A stretch of 40,109 bases of DNA, from the NCBI RefSeq assembly GCF_900094575.1, contig NZ_FMAE01000016.1, positions 1-40,109 of the forward strand, written 5' to 3'. The position numbers were made by a program, and so were the translations under genes. Shown here piece after piece: positions 1 through 9,561 of this stretch; position 1 is the stretch's first letter; the number at the start of each line of letters is the position of its first letter. The notes under the pieces are model-generated. The model was not told the origin of the DNA. It did not search any database and saw only the letters and a list, made by a program, of their open reading frames with translations. Source of the stretch: Bradyrhizobium yuanmingense (GTDB taxonomy: Bacteria; Pseudomonadota; Alphaproteobacteria; Rhizobiales; Xanthobacteraceae).

Positions 1-300
1 GTCGCTGACCACCATCTTTGGCTTGCCGCGCTCCATGACCAGCCGATCCAACTCCCGCGCCACCCGGGCCCCGGAGAGCGAGGTATCGGCCACCAGCGCC
101 AAGCACTCGCGGGTACAGTCATCGACCACGGTCAAGATGCGGAAGCGGCGGCCATCCGTGACCTGATCGGAGACGAAGTCCAGTGACCAGCGGTCGTTCG
201 GTGCCATCGGCACCGTCATCAGCGCCCGGGTCCCGATCGCCCGCTTGCGGCCGCCACGGCGGCGCACCGCTGGCGCGGCCTCGATCGCCTCGGGACGGTT
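1..300 (-). pseudogene. IS3-family transposase OrfB fragment (integrase core), cut by window edge
   Basis: Read on the minus strand, this stretch encodes the start of an rve/DDE integrase core typical of the IS407 group of IS3: RRRGGRKRAIGTRALM, then NDRWSLDFVSDQVTDGRRFR, the first catalytic Asp region ILTVVDDCTRECLALVAD and SLSGARVARELD. It runs off the left edge. To the right, the N-terminal helix-turn-helix half of OrfB and all of OrfA are absent: homology stops near base 300 and the sequence becomes unrelated. It is therefore an N-terminally truncated copy, probably inactive. Family assignment is firm; the exact IS name is not determined. Confidence 0.85.
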
Positions 301-630
301 GCTGGGGAGAATGAAGATGATTCGGCGTCTTCCGCCGTCTCGTTGAGCCGCCTGTTTAGCAACACTAGATCGCTTGAGAGGCGGATTGAGAGTCTGGCGC
401 AACGAGAGACTTGCATGCAACGACGACGCCCGAAGTCCACACCGGGCGCTGTTGAGGGATACCGCATACGCGCGCCTGATGCGCTTGCGTGCCCAGCTAT
501 CTGTTTTGAGCCGCTTCCGTTGAAGTACATCGTTGAAGCCACTTGAGATCGGTTGTCCCGATCCGCGGCAATAACAGAAGAGCCCGCCCGAAGACGGGGC
601 CTTTGATCGTGCCTTTAAACGGGCGCGGAG
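301..630. other. No gene recognised; junction DNA next to the IS3 fragment
   Basis: Several short frames overlap on both strands here, but none has a recognisable motif, a convincing ribosome binding site or a family resemblance. I see no continuation of the IS3 OrfB N-terminus. It is probably scrambled DNA left by the truncation of the IS. Confidence 0.5.
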
Positions 631-1416
631 TTAAATGAGGCGGCGTCGGGTTGCTTTGTGTACAGCATTTGTCCGGTTCGCCGCCCCTAGCTTTCTGACG
701 ACGTTCTTCATGTGAAAGTTGACGGTATTCGGGCTGACCTCCACAAGTCGCCCGATTACCCAGGCTGACTTTCCTTCTGCAACCCAGTATAGGCACTCTG
801 TTTCTCGCTCGGTTAGCGGAATGTCTGGCTCGCAACCTTCATCAACGAGCGGTGTAATCTGTGCGACAGCGTTGTGAAACGCCGACGCCAATGTCGCCAG
901 ATGAGCCATGCGATGCTGTGGATCGGCATCATCGAAGGGAGATGCAAACGATACGAAAGCCAATCGGCCTTGCGATCCAAACAATGGCACGCTTATGCCA
1001 TGCTTAAGACCTGCTTCTCTGGCCTCGTGCAAGACGCGCAGCTCACGGGGCTGCAGTTTATATTTATTGGTTAGGTCATCCCAAAGAAAGGGCCTTGGCA
1101 GCATTGCTGTCCGACGGACTACCGGGTCGATCGCTCGATACTCTTGCTCAGCATAGCGTTGGCACCAATCAGACGGGAAGTTTATCGTTGGCGGGGGCGG
1201 CAGATAGTCCAGCAGACGACGCTCATTCGAGCAGGTGAGTGCTGCGTACGCGACTTTATTAAAGCCTTCATTGCTCGCGAAACTCACAAGAAGCTCGAAC
1301 AGCGCTTTGATTGATCTTGTCTGTGTAGCGCATTCGACGAAGCTGAATAGGTCTGGCCCGCGGCTTTCCCGTCGGCTTGAAGAGAGTGGCATTTGGCCGT
1401 GCGATTGGTCATCCAT
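631..1416 (-). CDS. LuxR-family quorum-sensing-type transcriptional regulator (orphan)
   Basis: The 261-residue protein has the two-domain LuxR/TraR layout: an N-terminal autoinducer-binding domain and a C-terminal LuxR helix-turn-helix. Ligand-pocket hallmarks are visible: Trp in SDWCQRY, Tyr in EQEYRAIDP, the Asp-Pro pair in IDPVV, Trp in FLWDDL and Gly in LKHGISVP. The DNA-binding domain has LTERETECLYWVAEGK, VSPNTVNFHMKNV, KLGAANRTNAV. The start at 1416 (MDDQSHGQ) gives the usual LuxR length, with a weak GGGA upstream; the frame is open for another 170 codons but that part has no LuxR similarity. No luxI-type synthase is adjacent, so it is a solo regulator that may sense endogenous, foreign or plant-derived signals (inference). 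Confidence 0.88.
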   Translation of the reverse strand: MDDQSHGQMPLSSSRRESRGPDLFSFVECATQTRSIKALFELLVSFASNEGFNKVAYAALTCSNERRLLDYLPPPPTINFPSDWCQRYAEQEYRAIDPVVRRTAMLPRPFLWDDLTNKYKLQPRELRVLHEAREAGLKHGISVPLFGSQGRLAFVSFASPFDDADPQHRMAHLATLASAFHNAVAQITPLVDEGCEPDIPLTERETECLYWVAEGKSAWVIGRLVEVSPNTVNFHMKNVVRKLGAANRTNAVHKATRRRLI

Positions 1417-1656
1417 TTCTATTTCCCATTTTACTTGTACAGATGTTGGCTCTGCTTGTTGCAGCTGGACGCCCGCGCGGGAAGGAAAGCGCCGAGCCCG
1501 AAATGTTTGCCCGGGTCCCAGCGCGCACCGATCAGATAGGTGGAGAAAACCGGCGCGCGCCCCCGCAGGTGAGCCAACGCGGAGCTGAGTTGGTTCGTTG
1601 CCGACCGGTCGGGTTGCTATCCGAGCTGCCGAATCGTCACGTGCGTATCCAGACTC

Positions 1657-1980
1657 TCGAAAGAATGGCTGGCAAATGATGCAACGGTTGCGGCGGACAA
1701 GGTCAGCACTTCTCGTAAGAACATACCAACGTCTCAAGCGGCGACGTAAAGAAGTGCGCTCGGCACGGAACTCTTCGCGCAGCTCGACACGCCTCAGGTC
1801 ACGGACCGGTGCAGCCCCTCTCGGGCGCTTGCGCATGTTGGGCCGCCACTCGCGGACATTGACAACCAGCTGCTTGACAAGGACGACACCGTGCATGCGA
1901 TCCTCAGGACTTCCAAGAACCAGCATGATGGGCACAGCAATTCTCGTACCACTTTCCGGTTTGGCAAAATCGCCCCTTAA
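1657..1980 (+). pseudogene. Possible broken coding remnant, unidentified
   Basis: One plus-strand frame reads with protein-like composition (RLSKEWLANDATVAADKV, then a TAA at 1747-1749, then in the same frame GTELFAQLDTPQVTD, ALAHVGPPLADIDNQ, LLDKDDTVHAILRTSKN) and ends at TAA 1978-1980. The single in-frame stop and absence of a clear start suggest a decayed gene. I do not recognise the family. It could also be chance in GC-rich DNA; the overlapping minus-strand frame is not more convincing. Confidence 0.25.
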
Positions 1981-2561
1981 GAGAGAGGCACTAAGAGAAA
2001 GACCGTCTCATCTGAGTTGTTTCGAGCGGATGCGACATACGTCAAACATGCGACAACGTCGTCAGACGCGACATCGAATTGATATAGATCATGAGAATGA
2101 TTGCGGTTGCCTCACCTGCATGACGCGGAACGGGATGGGCGCTGCCCGTGCGGTCCTAACGCGCAAGCCAAATACAGTACGGGCCTTTCCATCCTTGAAA
2201 TCGAGCAGCGCAGCAGCAGTTTAGTGTTGCGGGGTCTTTGAGCAGCCGAGGACCGGCGCCTTCAGCGTTTCGCTGTGGCGCGCCTTTGCGAACCGCCCCC
2301 TTCGGCGTCGCGAGGACTTGCCCCCTCTTTGCAACGCCGAGGAGCGAGCAAATGAAAGAGGAAAGAATCACGGAAGGCTCGTCGTGGATTGATCCGGAGC
2401 GCGCTGTTGATAAAGACTCCGGCTAACGTGGCGGAGATGCTGCACCTCTCAGCCTAGGCGTGGGGGTCTGAAGCGGATTACACCCCAGCTCGGATGCAGC
2501 TTTCACACGATGAAGTGCTAGTAGCGGCCGGTGGGGTGAAGCCGTTCAAGTCGTGTCCGCC
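1981..2561. other. Non-coding stretch with one tiny ORF copy
   Basis: No established gene. At 2352-2426 (+) a 24-codon frame begins MKEERITEGSSW, which closely matches the start of the 64-codon frame at 13369-13563 (-), MNEERIAEGSSW; the DNA around both ATGs is also alike. After that motif the two diverge, so this copy looks truncated. The rest shows no motif I can name. Confidence 0.4.
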
Positions 2562-3185
2562 CTAGCTCTCGCGCACCACGGTCTTGAGGTAATGGTAGGC
2601 CTTGATGATCTCGACCAGGCGATCCTCCGTAGATCGGTCGCCGCCATTGACATCGGGATGGTGCTGCTTGACCATCGCCTTGTACTTCGCCTTGATATCG
2701 CCGAGCGTCGCATTGGCATTCAGGCCCATCACCTGCAACGCTTTCCGCTCGGCATTTAAAATCTTGCGCGCCTCAGGCTTGGTCTCCGCGCGGGGGCGGG
2801 TACCGGCGCGTCCGTTCAGCTCGAATTGCGTGCAGAAGGCATGCCAGTCGTCCTCTAAATCGGCCGCGCTGCCGGCCATTTTGCGGGCGCTGATGTTCTC
2901 GCCCATCTTCCAGGTCGGACGATGGCCGGTCAGCGCGTCGTTCTGGTAGCGCGCGACCGCTTCCGCGTCCATTCCCGTGAAGAAATTGTAGGACTCATTG
3001 TATTCGCGAACATGGTCGATGCAGAAGTGCCAATATTCGCGCGCATTGTCGCGGCCCTTGGGCGCGGGATGGGTCGCCTTGTTCTGGCAACCAGGCCATT
3101 CACATAGCGCCGAGGTCTGGCGCTCCCGCGCTTCCTTCTTGTTGATGCGAATGGAGTCGAAGATTTTGGAGGTGTCGATCAGCAT
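2562..3185 (-). CDS. J-domain (DnaJ-like) protein with N-terminal Cys/His region
   Basis: The 207-residue protein ends in a compact J domain (about residues 150-205): LNANATLGDIKAKYKAM, the invariant HPD in VKQHHPDVNGGD, then RLVEIIKAYHYLK. J domains stimulate the ATPase of Hsp70 (DnaK). The N-terminal half has CEWPGCQNKATHPAPKG and WHFCIDHVREYN, whose spaced Cys and His residues suggest a small metal-binding or structural module. The J domain is C-terminal and the Gly/Phe and zinc-finger regions of true DnaJ are missing, so this is a specialised co-chaperone. The start ATG at 3185 fits the family of small J-domain proteins common in Bradyrhizobium and relatives (family knowledge). No operon partner is evident. 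Confidence 0.88.
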   Translation of the reverse strand: MLIDTSKIFDSIRINKKEARERQTSALCEWPGCQNKATHPAPKGRDNAREYWHFCIDHVREYNESYNFFTGMDAEAVARYQNDALTGHRPTWKMGENISARKMAGSAADLEDDWHAFCTQFELNGRAGTRPRAETKPEARKILNAERKALQVMGLNANATLGDIKAKYKAMVKQHHPDVNGGDRSTEDRLVEIIKAYHYLKTVVRES

Positions 3186-3534
3186 GACTGGCTCCGTTAG
3201 CGGAGCGGCAGTTAACAGCGCCGCTTGTCTGCTAGAGAATTGCGTTTGGATTGCAAGTTGGTCTCGGCCTTTGCGTCAGTGGCACGATGTAGCAGGCACT
3301 TCTTAGCAATCGACGTGCCAGGACGGCCGAGCTTGGTTCAGGCAAGCATCTCTTCTGCGATTTCAGATCGACTCAATTGCAATTTGCTGTCGGGTTCTGC
3401 ACATAGAGGTCTTGAACGGGACCAGGTGAATACGAAGAAAGCGGGAGCTGCGCAGGAATCTGGGTGATAACGCGCTCAGAGAGGCAGCGTATCCAGGTGG
3501 ATGGCGAACCTGCGAGAACTTCTTCAAGGACCCG
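3186..3534. other. No gene recognised
   Basis: Region upstream of the J-domain gene. Short frames on both strands lack motifs and ribosome binding sites. A TGGCACG at about 3275 resembles the -24 half of a sigma-54 promoter, but the -12 half (GC after four bases) does not fit, so I do not call it. Confidence 0.5.
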
Positions 3535-4475
3535 ATGAGGCCCGAAGGAGACGATCAACATCCTGCCCTTCGGTCAGCCGCCTGTGGTTGATCATGCACT
3601 GCTACAAATTGTCCGCAACATAGCGCGCGATCTGTTCGTCCGGGCCGTCCAGACCCAATTGCCGCGTTTCGGAGACGCCGGCGAGCTGAAGCCGCCGCGG
3701 ATGGTCGCGCCCGGCCGTGCGGCACGGCCGTGGGCCGACGCGCAACATCGAAACGGGTATTGGCGCAATCGAGATTGCCAGGCCCAAGGTGAGGACCGGC
3801 GCGCGAGCGGCTCGCCAGTTGGATCGGCTTCACCTCGGTGATTTTGCCAGTCCGAGCGCGGCGAACTAGGAAGCCTCGATCCCCTGCTGCCCGCCCCTTA
3901 GCTGCGCGCTATGTCGACGGGCGATCCAGGAGGCGCTCTCGGCCTGCTGGAGGGGATGCACCGAACCTTTCGCCTTCGATGATTTCGGGCCTGAATGACC
4001 AATCGCAGGGCGAATACGAGCGCCCGCAGCAAAAGGCCGTCAACTTGCTCAAAGACATCCCGAACTGGTTTGGAGTGGCAAGAAGGCCAAGCAGGATCTC
4101 AATGGCGCCAAGCCGGGCGGTCGCGGAGCATGCACTTGATACCTTCGCCGAAAGCCGCGCCAAACATGCGCGTGACGTGATTGCCGGACAAGGATCGCCA
4201 ATGTACAGCCCATTGGCTTTCTTTGACTTTGCTGCCGAGCACCAGAGCCAGCTGAGAACTGCAATCCAATCGAGAGCATCCGCCGCGGCGCGGCACACAA
4301 GCCTGCGAGCCAAGGAAGCGTTGTCGGCACAAGCCGTAAGATTGTTGGTGCAAGCTGATCGAGATGGCCTCGAAACGTGCGGGTTGACTGAAGAGACCCA
4401 ATTCAGTTGCCGAGATGGTCGCGGCGTCAGAGTGCCGACGCCATTGTGCTCGTCCCGAACGGGCAAAGCCATGCC
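3535..4475 (+). pseudogene. Decayed IS256-family (Mutator type) transposase
   Basis: Pieces of one rhizobial IS256 transposase appear in order on the plus strand but in different frames: MRPEGDDQHPALR and LLQIVRNIARDLFVRAVQT near the N-terminus, then HGRGPTRNIETGIGAIEIA, FTSVILPVRARRTRK, STGDPGGALGLLEG and DAPNLSPSMISGLN with EYERPQQ. The next recognisable block is already the late part: MAPSRAVAEHALDTFAES, LAFFDFAAEHQSQLRTA, LRAKEALSAQAVRLLVQA and finally KRPNSVAEMV. About 150 residues between these, including the central catalytic region, are missing. The copy is dead through deletion plus several frameshifts. The identification rests on the order and spacing of these blocks. Confidence 0.8.
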
Positions 4476-4556
4476 GCCTGCTCGGTTCTGTCACGAGTCG
4501 CGTTCAAGAGCGCGAAATGATTGATCTGAGATCGCAATCCGTAAGTCTCTAAGCGC

Positions 4557-4576
4557 GTCAGCTTGTCGACAGCTGA
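4557..4576 (+). promoter_or_regulatory. tts box (TtsI binding site)
   Basis: The core GTCAGCTTGTCGACAGCTGA matches the rhizobial tts-box pattern GTCAGCTT-N-TCG-N2-AGCT. It lies 72 bases upstream of the start of the 457-residue predicted effector on the same strand. TtsI is a response-regulator-like activator induced by flavonoids through NodD. Confidence 0.85.
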
Positions 4577-4648
4577 TCCGAATAGATCGGGAGAGTGCGA
4601 CACTGTCGGCTCGGCATTGCGAACCGACCCAACCCCCGGGGAGTTGAC

Positions 4649-6022
4649 ATGGACCCATTTAGCAGCATCAACCCATTCGACCGTGACCACGCCGCAGTGT
4701 CACAACCGCAACAGCAGCAAGCGGAGTTTGAGCCGTACTTGGATGAAGTGCCGCAGCTTGATGCCCCTGCCGTTGCAGAGATCCCCGCTTCTTCAGATCC
4801 CTACTATTTTCCTCTGTCTGAGGAAGAGCGTAGCCTCATCGAGGCTTTGGATCTTGGGCACCAGGCGGCCCACGGTCCTCATCCCGAAGACGCAGTCACC
4901 AGACACCTCGGGGACACCGCTGCCGAGCACAGCGCGCCGCGGGAAGCTTGGACTTGGCCGAAAGAGCTGCCTGCGGAAGGTCACGATCAGGACCCGCTGC
5001 GAGGGATGATGGGCGAACCCAACCTAACATCGTCTCTCCCAACCGCGCGCGATCACCAGGGACCGGACCGCGGAAAAGCCGTTCAGTTCAACTGGAGCGA
5101 CGGCTACCAACCGGCTCGGAACGAGCTGACCGGGAGCGCTCCCTCTTCAAGTCACGAGGTCCTCATGGGTGAGGATTACACCGGGGAGTTGAGGCCTGCG
5201 AAGAGGCAGAGAACACTAAGCCATACAGAAGGGGATGCTATCGGACGCCAGGTGAGCGAGCCCGGCAGTTCAGTCGTTCGCGAGCCGATGGAAGACGCCG
5301 GCGCACCGTTTCAGGCCAGCGATCGGCTCGTCCTTCCCGCGGAAGGCTACGATCAGGATCTGCTGTGGGCGATGGTGGGAAACGCCGGCCCATCGTCTTC
5401 CGTCCAGCCAACCGAGGGTCATCACCAAGGGCTGGATTCAGAACCGGCCGTTATTCCCTTCAATTTCCGGCAGGGCCACCAGCACGCGTCCGCTGCGCTT
5501 GACCGTAGCAACGTCGCGCCGAGCCAGGACAGCCGACCCAACAGTTTTATCGTTCACAATGACCGCTACACGGCGCTGTTCGTGCCCGCGGCAACGATGA
5601 GGCGAAGCACCCCTCTTCCGCAAGGCGCTGCCATTCCTCTGGGATTTCGGCTGGAAAACGCTCCGCAGCCCAGCGCGCAACCAGCGAACCGAGCCTCATC
5701 ATCGCGGCTTGGACGGTCGATGGAGCAAGCCGCTCCGGCGTCCTCCTCCAGGGCTGAGGGGACGTCCCCCGCGCCCCGCGAGATTTATGCTGCATCATTC
5801 GCCGTTCCCAAGAATTTTTCGCACGGCGACCAACCAGCCCCGGACACGATGCTCTCGATGCTTCGCCGCTGGGGCCAGTTGCCGAACGATGCGCACCCGG
5901 CAATAAACTACGATATTCTCGGCGAGCGTTACACCGCCCTCTTGGGGCCGGGAGGCCCAAATGACGTGCGGCTCATCCATCACCCAAGCAATGGAGATGC
6001 CGAGAGACAATCCCCGCGCTAA
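4649..6022 (+). CDS. Predicted type III effector, 457 residues, with internal repeats and shared C-terminal module
   Basis: The start at 4649 (MDPFSSINPF) is chosen because it lies 72 bases after the tts box and matches the MDP- start of two other tts-box genes here. The protein is rich in Pro, Gln, Ser and Ala with no membrane segment. It has two copies of a roughly 50-residue unit (about residues 107-156 and 228-280: LPAEGHDQDPLRGMM and LPAEGYDQDLLWAMV, each followed by an HHQG/DHQG element and an FNW/FNF element). A basic KRQR at 185-188 could be a nuclear localisation signal. Residues 383-446 carry the module shared with the proteins at 24148 and 10174 (HGDQPAPDTML, ERYTALLG, VRLIHHP). 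I recognise no enzymatic domain. Type III delivery is inferred from the tts box. Confidence 0.8.
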   Translation: MDPFSSINPFDRDHAAVSQPQQQQAEFEPYLDEVPQLDAPAVAEIPASSDPYYFPLSEEERSLIEALDLGHQAAHGPHPEDAVTRHLGDTAAEHSAPREAWTWPKELPAEGHDQDPLRGMMGEPNLTSSLPTARDHQGPDRGKAVQFNWSDGYQPARNELTGSAPSSSHEVLMGEDYTGELRPAKRQRTLSHTEGDAIGRQVSEPGSSVVREPMEDAGAPFQASDRLVLPAEGYDQDLLWAMVGNAGPSSSVQPTEGHHQGLDSEPAVIPFNFRQGHQHASAALDRSNVAPSQDSRPNSFIVHNDRYTALFVPAATMRRSTPLPQGAAIPLGFRLENAPQPSAQPANRASSSRLGRSMEQAAPASSSRAEGTSPAPREIYAASFAVPKNFSHGDQPAPDTMLSMLRRWGQLPNDAHPAINYDILGERYTALLGPGGPNDVRLIHHPSNGDAERQSPR

Positions 6023-6151
6023 GAATTAGGAACCCGACCACATAGCTCCGGTATTGGACTTATTAATGTAGCATAGCTTGCGCCAGCGAGCTTGGCGCGG
6101 TTCCGGGGGGTCCGGGTGAGCGCTCCCCCGCCCGATTAACTTGCGCGCATC

Positions 6152-6187
6152 ATCGCTGTGCGGCTCCTCGTTGAGCCGCACAGCGAT
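6152..6187 (+). terminator. Strong perfect hairpin, likely terminator of the 457-residue effector gene
   Basis: ATCGCTGTGCGGCTC and its exact reverse complement form a 15-bp stem around a 6-base loop, followed by the T-rich CTTCTTTGATCTT. It lies 130 bases after the stop at 6022. There is no continuous U run, so efficiency is uncertain; no gene points at it from the right. Confidence 0.65.
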
Positions 6188-8169
6188 CTTCTTTGATCTT
6201 CCGAACGCCAAAGCTGCGAAGAACACCTACGGTGTTATCGCCGTTGCGTTTTACAGCATTGCCATTGATTGGGGCCTCGGCCCCGAGACAGGGAAGCATC
6301 CTCGAGCCCGCATCGAACACGCGTCGGCTGAGCTTAGCTGGCTGCAGATGGGTGTGGTCGTCCATCAGTTCCAGATGCACATCCTGGCCGTGGCGTTCCG
6401 CAGAAAGCTCGTCTGGCCGACGAGGCGCTGCCCAGCACCTCGTCGATTCGCCTCGAGCCTTTCAGTACATATCTGAGGGGTCAGCAATGGTCCGGAATAC
6501 CGTGCGCGATCTTCATCGCTTAGCCCAGCCGACGTGTTCCGCAGCTCACACAGTGCTACCCCGAAGCTACTGCCGTGGTTATACTCCTGACATGTGCATT
6601 CAACGTCCCCGCGGAAAGCCGGTCAGCAATGCCCTTCCCATTTTTCGGCGTAGACAGTCGCTGAAACCTTAAGAGCAGTGCATAGACCGTGAATTATCTG
6701 TCGCTACTCCGGTTTTGGACGCTTTGATGAGAACCGCGTCCTCCGGGATAAGGTTTCGGTTCAGCGCGGACTGCCGTCGGCACTGCTCTGCCCGTCGAAG
6801 ACGACGACCTGAGATGACCTCTCCTCAAGGAGCTTCAGCGCAGGATGAAGCTGAGCAAGCCGCAGCGACCTCTGTCCGGCTGATCAAATCGGCAAGATTA
6901 GTGTTTGAGGACCCTCAAAATAGCGAACGAGCCGCAAAGACGATCGCTGCAGCATGGTTGCCAAGCACCAAAGCTGTATCTGTCCGCGACCAGCTTTCGC
7001 TGCTGAATGTCAACACCAGGAACTCCGACCCCGAGGCTGCTGCCCCATCTAAGCCATATCGCGACCATCTTGTGTGAACGACCGCACATCTCGCGCGTAC
7101 TTTGATGCCGGGACAAATCATAGGGCAAGGCTCGCCGGCGCGAACGTTGAGGCGTTTCGCACTTCCTGCCGGCTTCAACTGAGGATCGCCGCGACAATGT
7201 TCTACCTGAGCTGATCGTGCAAGCCTGCCTGGCCGAAAGTAGCACCAGGCGGGCACACCGCGGCTCCCGGAAGCATCTGGCCGGCGCGACTCGCGCGAGG
7301 CGATCAAGTTCACGAGGCGTCTGCATGCCCCTAGCGGCGGATCGACGAACGCCACATTGAAAGATGCCTGGACCAATCGTGCGCAGGCTGTGCCGTGCGT
7401 TTGTTGCCTGTTTCAGTGTCCGGGCTGAGGAATAGAGCGCGGGGGAGTACTTTCTGGCACGAGTGTCGTCTCTCTTTGGAACCCGGCGCGATCACGGCTT
7501 GGCCGAGAAGCTGCTCTCAAAGGAACGGCCCGAGCGAGCAATGCAGCCCTGGTTATGGCTCGATTACCTCGTGGCCATAAGGCTAGAGGTGGCCCTTCGA
7601 TTTAGGGAAACGATCTACTCTGGCTTCAGGTCCGCTCTGGGGTCTCGACGCGGAGAACATCGCAATTCGTTCATGCGCCGCGTGCAGCCGGGCCTGGCGA
7701 GTTTGCCGATGAGCTTGAGACAATCGGCTGCGACCGGCTGCGGCTTCGGACAAAGCGCAAAAGCCTGTCGTTGCTCACCTGCAGGATCAGCCGTTTTGCG
7801 GAGCCTACTGTCCGTTACCGCTAAGCACCAAACCGGGATGCTGCACCCTAGACTCCAGCCTCGCCGCGCGTCGCGCCGATCGCGTCAAATCCCTTACGGC
7901 CAAACGCTTAGTGCAGATCCGGCGTCCTCACAGGACGGCCTCGCAGCGGAAGCGGCACGGGCGATGACCAGGAGTCTACGAGCGCACCACCAGCTCTAGG
8001 TCGCTCACAGGTGACCGATACGGTGCATACGCCCGCGAAATTATCCTGCACCTGACCTGCCATCGAACTTTCTTACAGCAGCAGTCACATGTCGCGATTT
8101 CAGCGAGACCGCGCTTTAGACCACCCCAAGGCTAGAGCTTTGTCGCGTGATTATGATGGCAGGCTGGTT
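6188..8169. other. Two kilobases without a recognisable gene
   Basis: Many short overlapping frames occur on both strands (for example 6715-7077 plus and 7463-7999 plus), but their translations are Arg/Ser/Pro-rich in the way antisense or out-of-frame GC-rich DNA is, and none shows a motif, signal peptide or convincing ribosome binding site. No tts box, nod box or tRNA was seen. It is best read as decayed island DNA. Confidence 0.45.
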
Positions 8170-8460
8170 ACGCCGACGTGGTTGTGCGGCGAAATCAGCG
8201 TTCGACAGCCGATCGCCCACGGGGTGGCCGTTCGCTAACGATGTGCCCATGTCTCCACTTCTGTCCTGGGCATGCGCAAGGGGCAGGAACCAGTGGCCAT
8301 GGACGCTCGGCGCGAAAGCAGCTCTTGAGGGCCTCGATGAAGCCGATGTCCGCGGCTTGCCGGACGGCGATAAAGCAAGCGTGTCGCCGCACTCGTAGGC
8401 TTACAGGTCACGATCGCGCGACATGAACTCGCCGCCTTGGTCACGCGGATCTTTGATTGA
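8170..8460 (-). pseudogene. IS3-family OrfB C-terminal remnant
   Basis: On the minus strand the late integrase core of an IS3 (IS407-group) OrfB can be followed across frames: DQGGEFMSRDRDL, then a stop where Trp is expected, AYECGDTLALS, then in a shifted frame GKPADIGFIEALKS (the equivalent of GKPTDNAFIEAFN), HWFLPLAHAQD, and last HPVGDRLSNADF (equivalent to RPHGAIG-type endings). An in-frame stop and at least one frameshift make it inactive. It is unrelated in position to the fragment at the left edge, but of the same IS group. Confidence 0.7.
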
Positions 8461-8669
8461 CGCAGATCTTTGCAATCCCACTGACTTGCACCGCTTCCAC
8501 CGCCGCCAAAATGGCGGTACCGCGAAAGGCGATCCGCCAGCCGCTGCGGCAACGAATGCGAAAAAATCCAATTTGGGACGGAGGCGCGATTAGACGACCC
8601 TACCGATTTGCGCAGGAGATTTCGGGGCTCAGGTCAGTTAGCTTGCTGGGTGTTAGGGAGACTTCTTCA

Positions 8670-9089
8670 ATGTTGATTATCGAAACTGTTTTAAAGCCAG
8701 ACCAGTTTGGCGGTATTGGACTTTTCTCCGCTGCCCTTTTGCCCAAAGGTTCGCTGATTTGGATTCACAACCCAATCGTTGACATCGCGGTAACGCCTAA
8801 GCAGTACGAAGCTCTAGCTCCAACATTTCGAGCTCTACTTGATAAGCATGCCTATCCAAGAGACTACAAGGCTAATGATGGTGTTATAGAGTACAATGCT
8901 GACAATGCCCGCTTCAGGAACCACAGCAGTCAGCCAAATACATATCAGGACGATCATTGCCGAATTTTAACCGTGCGTGACGTACAACCTGGTGAAGAAC
9001 TGACTTGCAATTACTTGTTTTTCGATCCGACGTGTGACTTATCGTGGGCTAAAGAACCATCGGTGAATGTTGATGCCCCAACGGGCTAG
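8670..9089 (+). CDS. Small SET-domain protein (putative lysine methyltransferase)
   Basis: The 139-residue protein is essentially one SET domain. Visible hallmarks are GGIGLFSAALLPKGSLIW (N-terminal SET strand, GxG-type), YNADNARFRNHSSQPNT (equivalent of the NHSC-PN cofactor and pseudoknot motif, with Ser instead of Cys) and VQPGEELTCNYLF (equivalent of GEEL-x-DY, with Asn for Asp). SET proteins transfer methyl groups from S-adenosylmethionine to lysine. ATG 8670 has AGGGAG upstream; codons further upstream do not look coding. The gene is noticeably richer in A and T than its neighbours, suggesting separate transfer. No clear tts box precedes it. The target is unknown; a bacterial protein or, if exported, a plant protein are both possible. 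Confidence 0.8.
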   Translation: MLIIETVLKPDQFGGIGLFSAALLPKGSLIWIHNPIVDIAVTPKQYEALAPTFRALLDKHAYPRDYKANDGVIEYNADNARFRNHSSQPNTYQDDHCRILTVRDVQPGEELTCNYLFFDPTCDLSWAKEPSVNVDAPTG

Positions 9090-9561
9090 GCGGCAGTGGA
9101 TTGAGTTCGTGGTCTGACGACTGATTCGTCGGCGAAATTTACGGGAAGAGTTTCGCCAACTAATTGCGGCCATCGACCGACCCAGCTTTGCGGCTGCCTC
9201 CTCGAGCCTGAAGATTATTGCGAGCGCAGCCGTGTTCGACATCCCCGGCGCGCAGAGTGCGGTGGCCCGCGGCCCGGAACGTGCTTTCGATGACGTATAA
9301 GCGCGACGTGGAGTTCACAACATCTGTAGAGCCTACCCTAAGGCAAGATCTCCGCAGATGTGCCTGATCTCGCACTTACTTCAGAATCTGACGACGCTCG
9401 ATCAGTTCCCAGTCGTTGCTGAGAAGGCGCAGGAGCTGAGCCTGATAGGTATCTTAGCATGCGCTGATTGTGCAACGTCAGAGTCGCAGATGTGCTGTTC
9501 ACAAACGCACTTGATGAGACCGCTTGCGGCTCGATCTTTGCCCCTCGATTTACGTCCGCGC
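9090..9561. other. No gene recognised
   Basis: Between the SET gene and the IS66 remnant I see only short frames without motifs on either strand. Confidence 0.5.

Noticed and set aside
1703..1722. tts-box-like GTCAGCACTTCTCG on the plus strand
   Set aside because: A two-base insertion breaks the fixed spacing and no gene with a proper start follows.
3272..3290. Sigma-54-like TGGCACG
   Set aside because: The -12 element is missing (AGCA instead of TTGCA) and no gene follows in the right orientation.
8633..8655. Possible tts box upstream of the SET gene (GGTCAGTTAGCTTGCTGGG)
   Set aside because: Only GTCAG and a few scattered bases match; the central TCG and AGCT half-site are not at the required spacing.
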